Positions 9,776 to 17,829 of a stretch of DNA of 64,000 nt are shown here, one piece after another (position 1 is the stretch's first letter; each line of letters opens with the position of its first letter). The stretch covers positions 496,001 to 560,000 of the forward strand of contig NZ_JAJIRO010000003.1 of the NCBI RefSeq assembly GCF_025717535.1, in the 5' to 3' direction. Below the pieces are notes generated by a model. That model searched no databases. It was not told the DNA's origin and was given only the letters and a program-made list of their open reading frames with translations. This DNA is from Paucibacter sp. Y2R2-4. GTDB lineage: Bacteria > Pseudomonadota > Gammaproteobacteria > Burkholderiales > Burkholderiaceae_C. The translations under genes and the position numbers were made by a program.

Positions 9776-10248
9776 AGCTTCAGGAATCCTTCCAAATCAA
9801 GCTCCACTTCGGTGTCTGCCGAGCCCTTTTCAGCTGCCTCGGTGGCGATGCCACTGGCCGCGTCGCGTGCGACCACGTGGCTGCCGCTCTTCTTGAGTGC
9901 TGCGGCGACCCATGAAAGGTCTTCGGCCGCAACTGGCAGGGAGACCTGCCAGTCACCTTTGAGGGCGTCGAAGCCCAGCTTCGCTTCGTTGCCGGCTGAC
10001 GTTTCGAGCGACTCGTCGTCGAACAGGCAATAGATGCGGGTGCGTGGGCCGTCGCAGGTCACGACAATCGGACTGGCCTTCGGTGACTGGTCGGTGATGA
10101 CGCTGGCCGCAATGCCAGCCACGCTCATCAGCTCAGCACGGGCTTCCACGTTCGAGCTGCTCCCACCAAGGAGGTCGACGATGGCGGTCCAGGTGGCCGA
10201 AGCGTCGCGGAATGGAACGCTGCGGAAGTCGCGGCGCACTGTACTCAT
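9772..10248 (-). CDS. cap8: Second CBASS HORMA-type partner (Cap8-like)
   Basis: This 158-residue protein occupies the slot of the second HORMA protein (Cap8) in two-HORMA type III CBASS operons such as that of P. aeruginosa. It opens with [17 protein letters not shown], has an alternating strand/helix middle ([20 protein letters not shown], cut at 20 residues), and ends in an acidic stretch ([14 protein letters not shown]) that could act as a closure peptide for its partner. Sequence alone is weak; the call rests mainly on operon position and size. It is translationally coupled at both ends by ATGA overlaps. An unrelated regulatory subunit cannot be excluded. Confidence 0.65.
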   Translation of the reverse strand: MSTVRRDFRSVPFRDASATWTAIVDLLGGSSSNVEARAELMSVAGIAASVITDQSPKASPIVVTCDGPRTRIYCLFDDESLETSAGNEAKLGFDALKGDWQVSLPVAAEDLSWVAAALKKSGSHVVARDAASGIATEAAEKGSADTEVELDLEGFLKL

Positions 10249-11291
10249 TTGGAGCCCTCCTTGAGTGCGCGTGCGGACTTTGCCAGCTTGGCCGCAGCGA
10301 GCAGGTCGTCGGCGGTCAGCTTGTTCGGGTCGAGAGCCGTCTCGCGGCGCATGGCCATGGCGTTCACGACCATTTTGCGCAGCGCGCGGCCGTCCAGGCC
10401 GTGGCTGGCTCTGGCAATCTTGGTGATATGCGAAGAGTTAGCGATGACGCCAAGCGCCGGGAATTGCTTGGCGAGGCTGCCCAGGCAGAGCTGGAGAATC
10501 TGCTCAACAGCTTCAGGGCCCGGCGGCGGAACTTCGATGACCAAGTCACAGCGCGAGGTGAACGCGCCGTCGATGGCCTGCGGGAAGTTGCTTGTCGCGA
10601 GGAAGAGGATGTTGGTGTGGCGCTCGGCGAGGGCGTCCAGTTGAACCAACACCGCATCGGTGGCGCGATGGATGTCCACCGGGTTCGCTTCCAGGCTCAG
10701 GCGAGTGCGGTCCGCCGCCAGCGTCTCAACTTCGTCGAGCAGGACCATCGTCGGGCCCTGCTCGGCCTGTTCGACGATGGTCTGCGAGAACAGCTGACTC
10801 ACGGCGCGCTGCGTCTTGCCCATTGCGGAGCTGGTCAGGGCATGAGGGTCAACCTCGACGAGCCGGGGCTTCTGGCCCTTCATGATGCCGCCCACCTTGC
10901 TGGCCAGTCCGCGGGCCAAGGAGGACTTGCCCGTGCCGGGTGGTCCTGAGAGCAGAATCACGCCGTGCATCGGCAACTGGTCGCGCGACACCACGGGACG
11001 CAGCTTGAAGTTCAAGAGAGCCTGGGAGAGCAGACGCTCCTTGATGTCGTCTGCGACGACGATGCCGTCCCATTGGGCATCCAGGGTTTCATGGGGCAAA
11101 ACACGCACGGCTGCTATGCCGGGCGGAAGGTCTTCAGGTCGCACGAGATACTGTGCTGCGGAGGGGGCTTTCAATGCTGTTCCGTCCTCTGGGGACGCCG
11201 TTGTTACGATGGATTTGAGTGTTCCCGAAACACGGAAAGGATTGGTTGAAGCTCGGTTCAGGTGTGCTATCTCGGCGGTTCCCGGATACAA
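10245..11291 (-). CDS. cap6: TRIP13/Pch2-like AAA+ ATPase (Cap6)
   Basis: This is the first gene of the CBASS operon. The AAA+ core has Walker A (SGPPGTGKSSLARGLA), Walker B (TMVLLDEVETLA), sensor 1 (FLATSNFPQAID) and the arginine-finger stretch AFTSRCDLVIEV. TRIP13-type ATPases remodel closed HORMA proteins back to the open form, which keeps the CD-NTase off without infection. The open frame begins at a TTG (11291), but similarity to relatives begins near LKAPSAAQYLV, so a TTG at 11174 preceded by GAGG is likelier and gives about 310 residues. No ATG lies in the N-terminal part. The stop overlaps the next start by four bases. Confidence 0.88.
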   Translation of the reverse strand: MYPGTAEIAHLNRASTNPFRVSGTLKSIVTTASPEDGTALKAPSAAQYLVRPEDLPPGIAAVRVLPHETLDAQWDGIVVADDIKERLLSQALLNFKLRPVVSRDQLPMHGVILLSGPPGTGKSSLARGLASKVGGIMKGQKPRLVEVDPHALTSSAMGKTQRAVSQLFSQTIVEQAEQGPTMVLLDEVETLAADRTRLSLEANPVDIHRATDAVLVQLDALAERHTNILFLATSNFPQAIDGAFTSRCDLVIEVPPPGPEAVEQILQLCLGSLAKQFPALGVIANSSHITKIARASHGLDGRALRKMVVNAMAMRRETALDPNKLTADDLLAAAKLAKSARALKEGSK

Positions 11292-11330
11292 GATTTCCGC
11301 GACTTGTCTAGGATCTCCTAATCCGGGTGC

Positions 11331-11360
11331 CTTGCCGGTTCAGAATCCTGAATCGGCAAG
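11331..11360. promoter_or_regulatory. Long inverted repeat between the CBASS operon and the two-component genes
   Basis: CTTGCCGGTTCAG (11331-11343) and CTGAATCGGCAAG (11348-11360) are 13-base arms with a single mismatch around a 4-base loop. The site lies in the divergent region between cap6 and the response regulator. There is no T tract, so it is not a terminator; a dimeric regulator operator is the simplest reading, and the adjacent response regulator is the obvious candidate. A second, shorter dyad (CCCGGAT at 11281 and ATCCGGG at 11321) frames the same region. Confidence 0.6.
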
Positions 11361-11426
11361 CAGGGAATACTTAAGCCAAGACGTGAGATGCTCGCGTCAT
11401 TAGAAATAGCTCTGCCGAGGCTAGCC

Positions 11427-12125
11427 ATGACCCGTATTGCCATCATTGAAGATGTGCTTATTGACAGCGAGAACATCAAGACGCTCATTCAGAACTCGAT
11501 GGATGCCGAAGTTAGGCAGGCGTTCACGAAGGAAGACGCAGACACGCTGTTGAAGTCAGAGCCGTTTGACCTAGTGATCATGGACGTCGAACTCGGAAGC
11601 GGTGCGAAAAACCGCTACGCAGGGCTTGGCCTGCTGAGCGATATCCGTGCGAATTGGCCGACTATCGTGGTGTCCGGGATGCCGGAAGAGAACCTTCGAG
11701 GTCTCGCGCTGACGCTACATGCGTACGACTTCATCCCGAAGCCGATTGAAGAGCAAGACCTCATCAACACCATTGAGCATGCGCTCATCTGGGCCAAGTC
11801 GGATGTGGCGCGTGACCTCGCCGCACAGCCTGGGTTACCCGAGGGCCTGACGGCTGACCCACAGCGGAAGAATCGGTTTCGTTGGAAGGGGCTACCCGTC
11901 CAGCTGACCATTACGGAGCTCAGCATCGTCCAGGCCCTGGTTGAGCGCCCTGGAGTCTTGGTCGAGGCGCGAGACCTACTTAAGAATTTGAAATCTGGCC
12001 TGACCCCCAAAGCTCTCGCAACCCAAATGTCGGGTGTCCGCAGAAAGTTCCGTGACGTCGACGTTGACTTTGACCGTATCGATAATGAACCCGGCCGCGG
12101 CTACCTCTGGAAGACGTTACCGTAA
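11427..12125 (+). CDS. OmpR-like response regulator next to CBASS
   Basis: This 232-residue protein has a receiver domain with acidic pocket Glu8/Asp9, phospho-acceptor Asp53 in FDLVIMDVELG, a conserved Ser in IVVSGMPEEN and Lys in FIPKPIEEQD. The C-terminal part (about 145-232) looks like a winged helix (LPVQLTITELSIVQALVERP; QMSGVRRKFRDVDVDFDRI; EPGRGYLWK), as in OmpR/PhoB DNA-binding domains. I start it at ATG 11427 (MTRIAIIED), with GAGG a few bases upstream. It overlaps the histidine kinase gene by 41 bases and is transcribed away from the CBASS operon, so it probably controls itself and may control CBASS. Confidence 0.85.
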   Translation: MTRIAIIEDVLIDSENIKTLIQNSMDAEVRQAFTKEDADTLLKSEPFDLVIMDVELGSGAKNRYAGLGLLSDIRANWPTIVVSGMPEENLRGLALTLHAYDFIPKPIEEQDLINTIEHALIWAKSDVARDLAAQPGLPEGLTADPQRKNRFRWKGLPVQLTITELSIVQALVERPGVLVEARDLLKNLKSGLTPKALATQMSGVRRKFRDVDVDFDRIDNEPGRGYLWKTLP

Positions 12126-14280
12126 GCGCTGGTTCCAGCGTCTCCAACGCTGGAACTTCACGCTCGGCACCATCGCGTTCCTCGTTGCCCTCACTCTGTG
12201 CCTCATTGGGGCTTTAGCCGATATCAATTTCGCGGCGCTCCAGAAGGAGCAACGAGTTCGAGAGTCGGAGCTGAAGGGGCAGCTTGCGCAGTTCCTTCTC
12301 AGCATTCGAGAGCCGGATGGCTCTTCGTTGTTGGAGAACCCTCAGGAGTTCTCGGCAGGGTCGCGTCCTTTGAATGTGGTGACCCTGCGCCGGTCATTCT
12401 TCACTTATCTCTTGCAGACTGGTAACGCAAAAGTATTCAAGACTGGCGACATCAGCTTCGAAGCACCGCGTGCGTGTCAAGTCGAATACCAGGGCGTGCG
12501 CAAGGACGGAACTTCTTCTGGGAGTCTGCGCACCTGCTTTGCTGCCGTGCTCGCCGACCAAAGCGGCCGGTACGTCTACTTTTCTCTGCGCTACCCCTCA
12601 AGCAAGATTGAGCGCCACCGTCCAGGTCGCCCGCTGGCAGAGGTCAATAGGGTGGTGTTCACATTCAGCGGACAAAAGCAAGGGCGACTCACTCTCTCCT
12701 ACCAAATTCCTCCGCTGGCGAAGTCCAAATACCCGTCGCAGCTGGCACGCTTTGACCAGGTTCATGAACTGGCCGGGTTCTACGCCGGTGAGGGCGGGCA
12801 GCCGTCAAGGCTCGTGAGTGGCCAAGCCTTTGAGAGCTTGGTCGAAGAGGATGGCAGTGCGGCGCGCAACTACGTGACGGTTGTGGGACGCCTTGATGCA
12901 GCGCTTTTTCAGGTCCCGTCTTCCGATGAACAGTGGCCGACTAGCGCGCTCAAGAAAGTAAACATCGGCGTCGAGGTCTACGACAAGGCGGGGCCGGACG
13001 GCAAGGCCGAGGCCTTGTTCCAAGTTTCTGCCGGACAGGTGGGTACGCCCCTTGTTTCACTGACCCAAGCCTACTTGGCTGCGATCCCCTCCCGTGCATC
13101 GCTGCAGGTCAGAGCAACTGGGGCCGGTGGGAATAGGTCCGTTGTTTGGCGCTCCGACGATGACAGCGTTAGTCAATCCACAACCCGGCTAGACGGAAGG
13201 TGGCAGTGGCTTGCCGACAAGTGGACCGAACTCATTATCTCGAAGGCTTTTCTGCAAAGCTCGCCGATGGTCGAGTCCCAGAACCTGCGGATTGGAGGTG
13301 TGGCGAACGCTACGGCTACGCTGACTTCGACGCCATTCATGTTGCCCGACCTTGCAACGAGAGCGTTCACCTGGATTTCTGGGGCCCTCTTCCTCATCCT
13401 GGGAATGACCTTCTACTGGGGGCACAACAATTGGCAGTTGCGGCGAATTCGAAAAACAGCCTATGCCGTTGTCGTGAAGCGAACGGGCGAGGAACACTTA
13501 AAGCAATTTGCTGCGCGAGACGAACTCGGGACACTTGCACGCGTGTTCTACCTAGTTCTGCGGCGGAGTCGCTCTCGGGACTCCAACTTGGTTAAGCGGT
13601 TACGTGAAGAACAGGCTATGCGAGCCGAAAAGCTTCGGTTGCAAGAAGGTCATCTACAGAACCGCAAGTCCATTCTTGACGCCATCGGGCACGAAATTCG
13701 CTCGCCGCTGCAATCGCTCTTGAACATCACGAAGGAATTGCCCGCCGTGCAGCAGCAGCTAGGTCGCATTCGGCGAGCTGTCACGGCGCTCTTCACGGCT
13801 AATAGCGTGGAAGAGGGCCTGCGGTCAGGAGAAATCGCCCTGTCGCCACATGACTTGGCTGACTGGTTGAGTCGATACGCACGTAACCTCGACGAGGCAG
13901 GGCGAAAAGTGAAGTACGTCGGCCCGATCGATGAAATCATTGTTCAGATGGACTCAATGCAGCTGGAGCAAATTCTGGACAGTCTGCTGGATAACGCGGA
14001 GAGGTATCGTATCCCTGGCTCCGACATTGAGCTAAGACTTCAACAAGGGGCCTTCTCCGTTGAGTTGGCCGTATTCAATCAAGGTCCTGCCATTCCAGAG
14101 GCGGGTATCGAGCAAATTTTCGATTTGGGTGTCTCCGACGGCCATTCGGGTGTGAACAGCGGGCTGGGGCTCTTTGCGTCACGCATTTACGCTTTGGCGA
14201 TGGAGGCAACGCTGTCTGCTCGCAATGAGCCAACGGGTGTGTCCTTTGCCCTGCAGTTCCCCTGGCGCGCCAGCAAGTAA
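12085..14280 (+). CDS. Membrane sensor histidine kinase
   Basis: This 731-residue kinase has one membrane helix near residues 25-45 (LGTIAFLVALTLCLIGALA) and a large extracytoplasmic domain to about residue 425 that I do not recognise. A second helix lies at about 428-446 (WISGALFLILGMTFYWG), followed by a HAMP-like linker. The H box is AIGHEIRSPLQSLLN with His536, the N box LDSLLDNAERY, and the ATP lid IFDLGVSDGHSG with SGLGLFASRIYA. The RSPLQ in place of RTPLT is unusual but seen in some kinases. The ATG at 12085 lies inside the regulator gene (41-base overlap), so the pair is co-translated. What it senses is unknown; the position suggests an envelope signal. Confidence 0.87.
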   Translation: MNPAAATSGRRYRKRWFQRLQRWNFTLGTIAFLVALTLCLIGALADINFAALQKEQRVRESELKGQLAQFLLSIREPDGSSLLENPQEFSAGSRPLNVVTLRRSFFTYLLQTGNAKVFKTGDISFEAPRACQVEYQGVRKDGTSSGSLRTCFAAVLADQSGRYVYFSLRYPSSKIERHRPGRPLAEVNRVVFTFSGQKQGRLTLSYQIPPLAKSKYPSQLARFDQVHELAGFYAGEGGQPSRLVSGQAFESLVEEDGSAARNYVTVVGRLDAALFQVPSSDEQWPTSALKKVNIGVEVYDKAGPDGKAEALFQVSAGQVGTPLVSLTQAYLAAIPSRASLQVRATGAGGNRSVVWRSDDDSVSQSTTRLDGRWQWLADKWTELIISKAFLQSSPMVESQNLRIGGVANATATLTSTPFMLPDLATRAFTWISGALFLILGMTFYWGHNNWQLRRIRKTAYAVVVKRTGEEHLKQFAARDELGTLARVFYLVLRRSRSRDSNLVKRLREEQAMRAEKLRLQEGHLQNRKSILDAIGHEIRSPLQSLLNITKELPAVQQQLGRIRRAVTALFTANSVEEGLRSGEIALSPHDLADWLSRYARNLDEAGRKVKYVGPIDEIIVQMDSMQLEQILDSLLDNAERYRIPGSDIELRLQQGAFSVELAVFNQGPAIPEAGIEQIFDLGVSDGHSGVNSGLGLFASRIYALAMEATLSARNEPTGVSFALQFPWRASK

Positions 14281-14412
14281 GGCCGCTCATCATTGCGCGC
14301 TCACGCCGCGGCAATCGCAATTGAAGCTGCTGCGCAGCCACGCGAGCGCTTGGGCAGACACCGTGCCCCGAGCCGTCCGGTTCCCGCCACGTCTGGACTA
14401 CTTGCTTCCATC

Positions 14413-17400
14413 TTAAAGCCAGTTCCCCATCAACACATATGGAGCCCAGAAGTACGGATGCCGCAGGTCAGCGCTTGCGGCCTCATCCTTGATAGCTCCC
14501 TTCAGCATGCCCAGTTGAGCCTGCTGCAGTGCGGCTGCCTTGCTCATGCTTCTCTTCTCGCCGCGCTGGCGATAGAACTCCATCATCAGCGGCGCAGCGC
14601 CTACATCGGCCACCGGCCACAGAGTGGCCAGCACAGCCTTGGCACCCTTTGATCGGAACAGGCCTCCAAGAGAGTCCAGTGCGCCTTCGCTCACGCCGGA
14701 TTCACAGGCTGATAAGGCGATCAGGTCGTATTGGCCTAGGCGCGGCGTCCAGCCGAGGATCTGACCGGTGCTCAGCTTGCTGCCATCACCGAGCAACAGA
14801 AGCGACTTCTCGACCTTGAAGTGCGTGGCGATGTGCAGGAAGCTGGCGCCTCCACCGGCGGGTCCGAGCAGGCGTTGCAGGAGCTCGGGCGTGAAGGCGG
14901 CGTCCAGATAGCGCTGCCCGCTGATCATGCCCTCATCGGCACGGCAATCCTTCGCGCCGACCTCACGGATCACGCCGCAGACCTCCCGGCGCACACCCGG
15001 CAGCGCCACGCTGCCGAACTCCGCATCGGACTGTGATGCACCCAGGGCTACGCCGCGCCAGAGATCGCGTGTTGGTGTCTCCAGCCCTTCGAGCTTGCCG
15101 CTGCCATCTGCGGTCAGGATTGACACGGCATAGTGTTCGACAAGGTGCGTCCCGTCCGGACGCATCAGCGCCGCGAACGGTAGCGCCCGCAGATTGCCGA
15201 ACGGCAGGATCGCCCACTGTCGGATGTTTGGCGCGTTCTTGAGCTGCGCTTCGGCTGGAGCGATCAGATGCTGATACAGAGCCTGGGCTGGTGCCCGGTA
15301 GTCCTTGCGGGCTTGGATGGCGTCACGCAAGGCCTTTACCAGCGCATCCAACTCAGTCTCAGAGACCTTTGCGATCAGCGGAACGGCGCCCTGTTCTGTG
15401 GTGAGGATCAGGGTCAAACCGCGCGCGCCGGGTAGCAGCAACAGACCGGCGGTCTTCAAGCCGCCATCGCCCCGTTCGCGCAGTTCGGTGAGCTTGGCCG
15501 ACAGTTCGGTGCGGGCGCTGTCGAAAGCCTGCAGGCGCCGCTCGTTGGCCTGCCGGCTAGCGGCCACGAACCTCTGCGTGGCGGCTTCCATGATGTTGCG
15601 GGTGCGGGTGTCGAGTTGAAGTCGCCTCTCGTCCAGGTCCGTCATCTCAGGCCCAGTCGACGATGCGCGGCCGGCCTTGACGGCGTCCGCCACGGCAGCG
15701 CGGCGGCGCTCGAAATCCCGCCATTCGCCGGCTACCCGATCCAGATCCTGGCGATATGCGTCCTCCTCGGCCGTCCAAGTCAAGTTCTGAGCGCCCGAGC
15801 CGGCACCACCATTACGACGCAGATACTCGGTCAGCTCCGACTCCTTCAACAATAGCAGCACGCGCTCCGCTTCGGCGATTCGCCCCCGTTGGATAAGCAA
15901 TGCGGACAGCGCCCGATAGGGGTCAGCCAACTTCTTGGTGAAGGACTCGCGCGTGGCCGCATCCAGCCCCCGGGTACCGGCTCGCATGCGCTGGCGCGTG
16001 TTCACCGAGAGCTTGAAGTAGAAGATCGCTTCATCCAGAGCGCCACCGTCTTGGCGCTTATCTAGGGCAAAGGCCAGATTGGACGAGAAGACTGCCAGTT
16101 CATTGATCGCCCTTTGATTGCGCTCAGGGTCGACGATGTTGGTCACCAACACAGAGCGCACCGCCCGACGGTACAGCGGCAAGGCGTCGTCGTAGCGCCC
16201 CATCGACAAGTACAGCCCTGCCAAGTTGTTCAAGCTCGTCGCCGTGCTCACGTGATCCAGGCCCAACGCCTTTTCGGTGACCGCCAGCGCCCGAAGATAC
16301 AGAGGCAAGGCCTCGTCGTAGCGGCCGATAGACTCGTACAGCCGCGCCAAGTTATTCAGGCGAGTCGCTGTGCTTTCGTGATTCGGTCCCAACGAATTTT
16401 CGGTGATCGCCAGCGCCCGCTTGTACAGCGGCGAAGCCTGGTCGTAGCGCCCCATCGGCACGTACAGCCCTGCCAAGTTGTTCAAGCTCGTCGCCGTGCT
16501 CACGTGATCCGGGCCCAACACCTTTTCGTTGATCGCCAGCGCCTGCTTGTACAGCGGCAAGGCCTCGTCGAAGCGGCCCATCAACGCGTACAGCCCCGCT
16601 AAGTTGTTCAGGCTCGTTGCCGTGCTCGCATGATCGATGCCCAACGCCTTGTCGGTGATCGCCAGCGCCCGCTTGTACAGCGGCAAAGATTCGTCGAACC
16701 GGCCGATAGACTCGTATAGCTGCGCTAGGTTGTTTAGACTCGCCGCAGTGGCCGCATGATCCGGGCCCAATGCTTTTTCGTTGATCGCCAGCGCTCGCCT
16801 GAACAGCGGCAGGCCTTCAGCGTAGCGATCCATCAACAGGTAGAACGATGCTAAGTTGTTCAGGCTCGTCGCCGTACCCGTGTGATCAGGGCCTAACGAC
16901 TTTTCTGTGATCGCCAGCGCACTTTTATAGAGCGGCAGGGCGTCGTCGTAGCGGCCCATTGCCACATACAAGTGGGCCAAGTTGTTCAGATCAATCGCAG
17001 TGTTCGGATGCTCAGGACCGAGTGCTTTTTCGTCGATTGCCAGCGCCCGCTTGTACAGGGGCAAGGCCTCTTCGTACCGGCCCATCGACTGGTACAACCC
17101 CGCTAGGTTGTTCAGGCCCGCCGCATTGCTCGCATGTTCTGGACCCAACACCTTTTCGGTGATCGCTATCGCCCGCTTGTACAGCGGCAATGCATCGCCA
17201 TAGCGGCCCGTTGACTCGTACAACCCGGCTAGGTTGTTCAGGACCGTAGATGTTCTTTCATGATTCGGGCCGAATGCCCTTTCGACAATCGACAGTGCCC
17301 GCCTGTATAGCGGAAGGGCTTCGTCGTAATGCCCCACTGAAACGTAAAGCCCGGCTACATTGTTCAGACCCCGCGCCGTGTCAACATGATCGGGGCCCGA

Positions 17401-17829
17401 CGCCTTTTCGGTGATTGCCAGCGCCCGTTTGTAGAGTGACAAGGCCTCGCTGTAGCGGCCCATTGTCTTGTACAACAATCCCAGGTTATTTAGATCAACC
17501 GCGGTGTCTGGATGCTCAGGACCGATGGCTTTTTCGTTAATCGCCAGCGCCCGCTTGTACAACGGCAAGGCCTCCTCGTAGCGGCCCATTTCCCGACATA
17601 ACACAGCCAGGTTGTTGATGGTTGTCGCCGTACTCGCATGTTCCGGGCCATATGCGACCTCCGCTTCGGCCAACGCTTGTCGTGCGACATCCATCGCTTC
17701 GGCGTACCTGCCCTGGCTGTAGAGCTGGAAGACCTTCCCGTTGAGAGTCGCTACGTCGGCCAACGCAAGGATTGGGCTTGTCAGGAACCCAACGAACAGC
17801 CAGGCCCAAATCCAACTTCGGGGTGTCAT
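14413..17829 (-). CDS. Exported TPR-CHAT protein (caspase-like peptidase)
   Basis: This 1,138-residue protein starts with a signal peptide (WIWAWLFVGFLTSPILALA). Twelve full kinesin-light-chain-type TPRs of exactly 42 residues follow (residues 45-548), of the form ALPLYKRALAI-EK-LGP-H-TA--LNNLA-LY--MGRY-E, then one degenerate repeat. A helical linker leads to the C-terminal CHAT domain, whose caspase-like dyad is visible as His1003 in LHIATHF and Cys1042 in IALSACESG. CHAT proteases are clan CD peptidases; some, such as Craspase TPR-CHAT, are defence effectors, but those are cytoplasmic. Here the signal peptide argues for a periplasmic or surface role. The start ATG overlaps the stop of the DUF900 hydrolase by four bases, so the two are one operon. 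Confidence 0.88.
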   Translation of the reverse strand: MTPRSWIWAWLFVGFLTSPILALADVATLNGKVFQLYSQGRYAEAMDVARQALAEAEVAYGPEHASTATTINNLAVLCREMGRYEEALPLYKRALAINEKAIGPEHPDTAVDLNNLGLLYKTMGRYSEALSLYKRALAITEKASGPDHVDTARGLNNVAGLYVSVGHYDEALPLYRRALSIVERAFGPNHERTSTVLNNLAGLYESTGRYGDALPLYKRAIAITEKVLGPEHASNAAGLNNLAGLYQSMGRYEEALPLYKRALAIDEKALGPEHPNTAIDLNNLAHLYVAMGRYDDALPLYKSALAITEKSLGPDHTGTATSLNNLASFYLLMDRYAEGLPLFRRALAINEKALGPDHAATAASLNNLAQLYESIGRFDESLPLYKRALAITDKALGIDHASTATSLNNLAGLYALMGRFDEALPLYKQALAINEKVLGPDHVSTATSLNNLAGLYVPMGRYDQASPLYKRALAITENSLGPNHESTATRLNNLARLYESIGRYDEALPLYLRALAVTEKALGLDHVSTATSLNNLAGLYLSMGRYDDALPLYRRAVRSVLVTNIVDPERNQRAINELAVFSSNLAFALDKRQDGGALDEAIFYFKLSVNTRQRMRAGTRGLDAATRESFTKKLADPYRALSALLIQRGRIAEAERVLLLLKESELTEYLRRNGGAGSGAQNLTWTAEEDAYRQDLDRVAGEWRDFERRRAAVADAVKAGRASSTGPEMTDLDERRLQLDTRTRNIMEAATQRFVAASRQANERRLQAFDSARTELSAKLTELRERGDGGLKTAGLLLLPGARGLTLILTTEQGAVPLIAKVSETELDALVKALRDAIQARKDYRAPAQALYQHLIAPAEAQLKNAPNIRQWAILPFGNLRALPFAALMRPDGTHLVEHYAVSILTADGSGKLEGLETPTRDLWRGVALGASQSDAEFGSVALPGVRREVCGVIREVGAKDCRADEGMISGQRYLDAAFTPELLQRLLGPAGGGASFLHIATHFKVEKSLLLLGDGSKLSTGQILGWTPRLGQYDLIALSACESGVSEGALDSLGGLFRSKGAKAVLATLWPVADVGAAPLMMEFYRQRGEKRSMSKAAALQQAQLGMLKGAIKDEAASADLRHPYFWAPYVLMGNWL
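16186..17697 (-). repeat. Twelve tandem 126-bp units encoding TPRs
   Basis: The DNA for residues 45-548 of the TPR-CHAT protein consists of twelve 126-bp in-frame repeats without indels. Several neighbouring units are nearly identical at the DNA level, for example around 16180-16300, 16440-16560 and 16560-16680, which suggests recent duplication or gene conversion. Unit number is likely to vary between strains. Confidence 0.9.

Noticed and set aside
14413-17829. Craspase-like (type III-E CRISPR) TPR-CHAT
   Set aside because: There are no Cas genes or CRISPR repeats, and the signal peptide argues for an extracytoplasmic protein.
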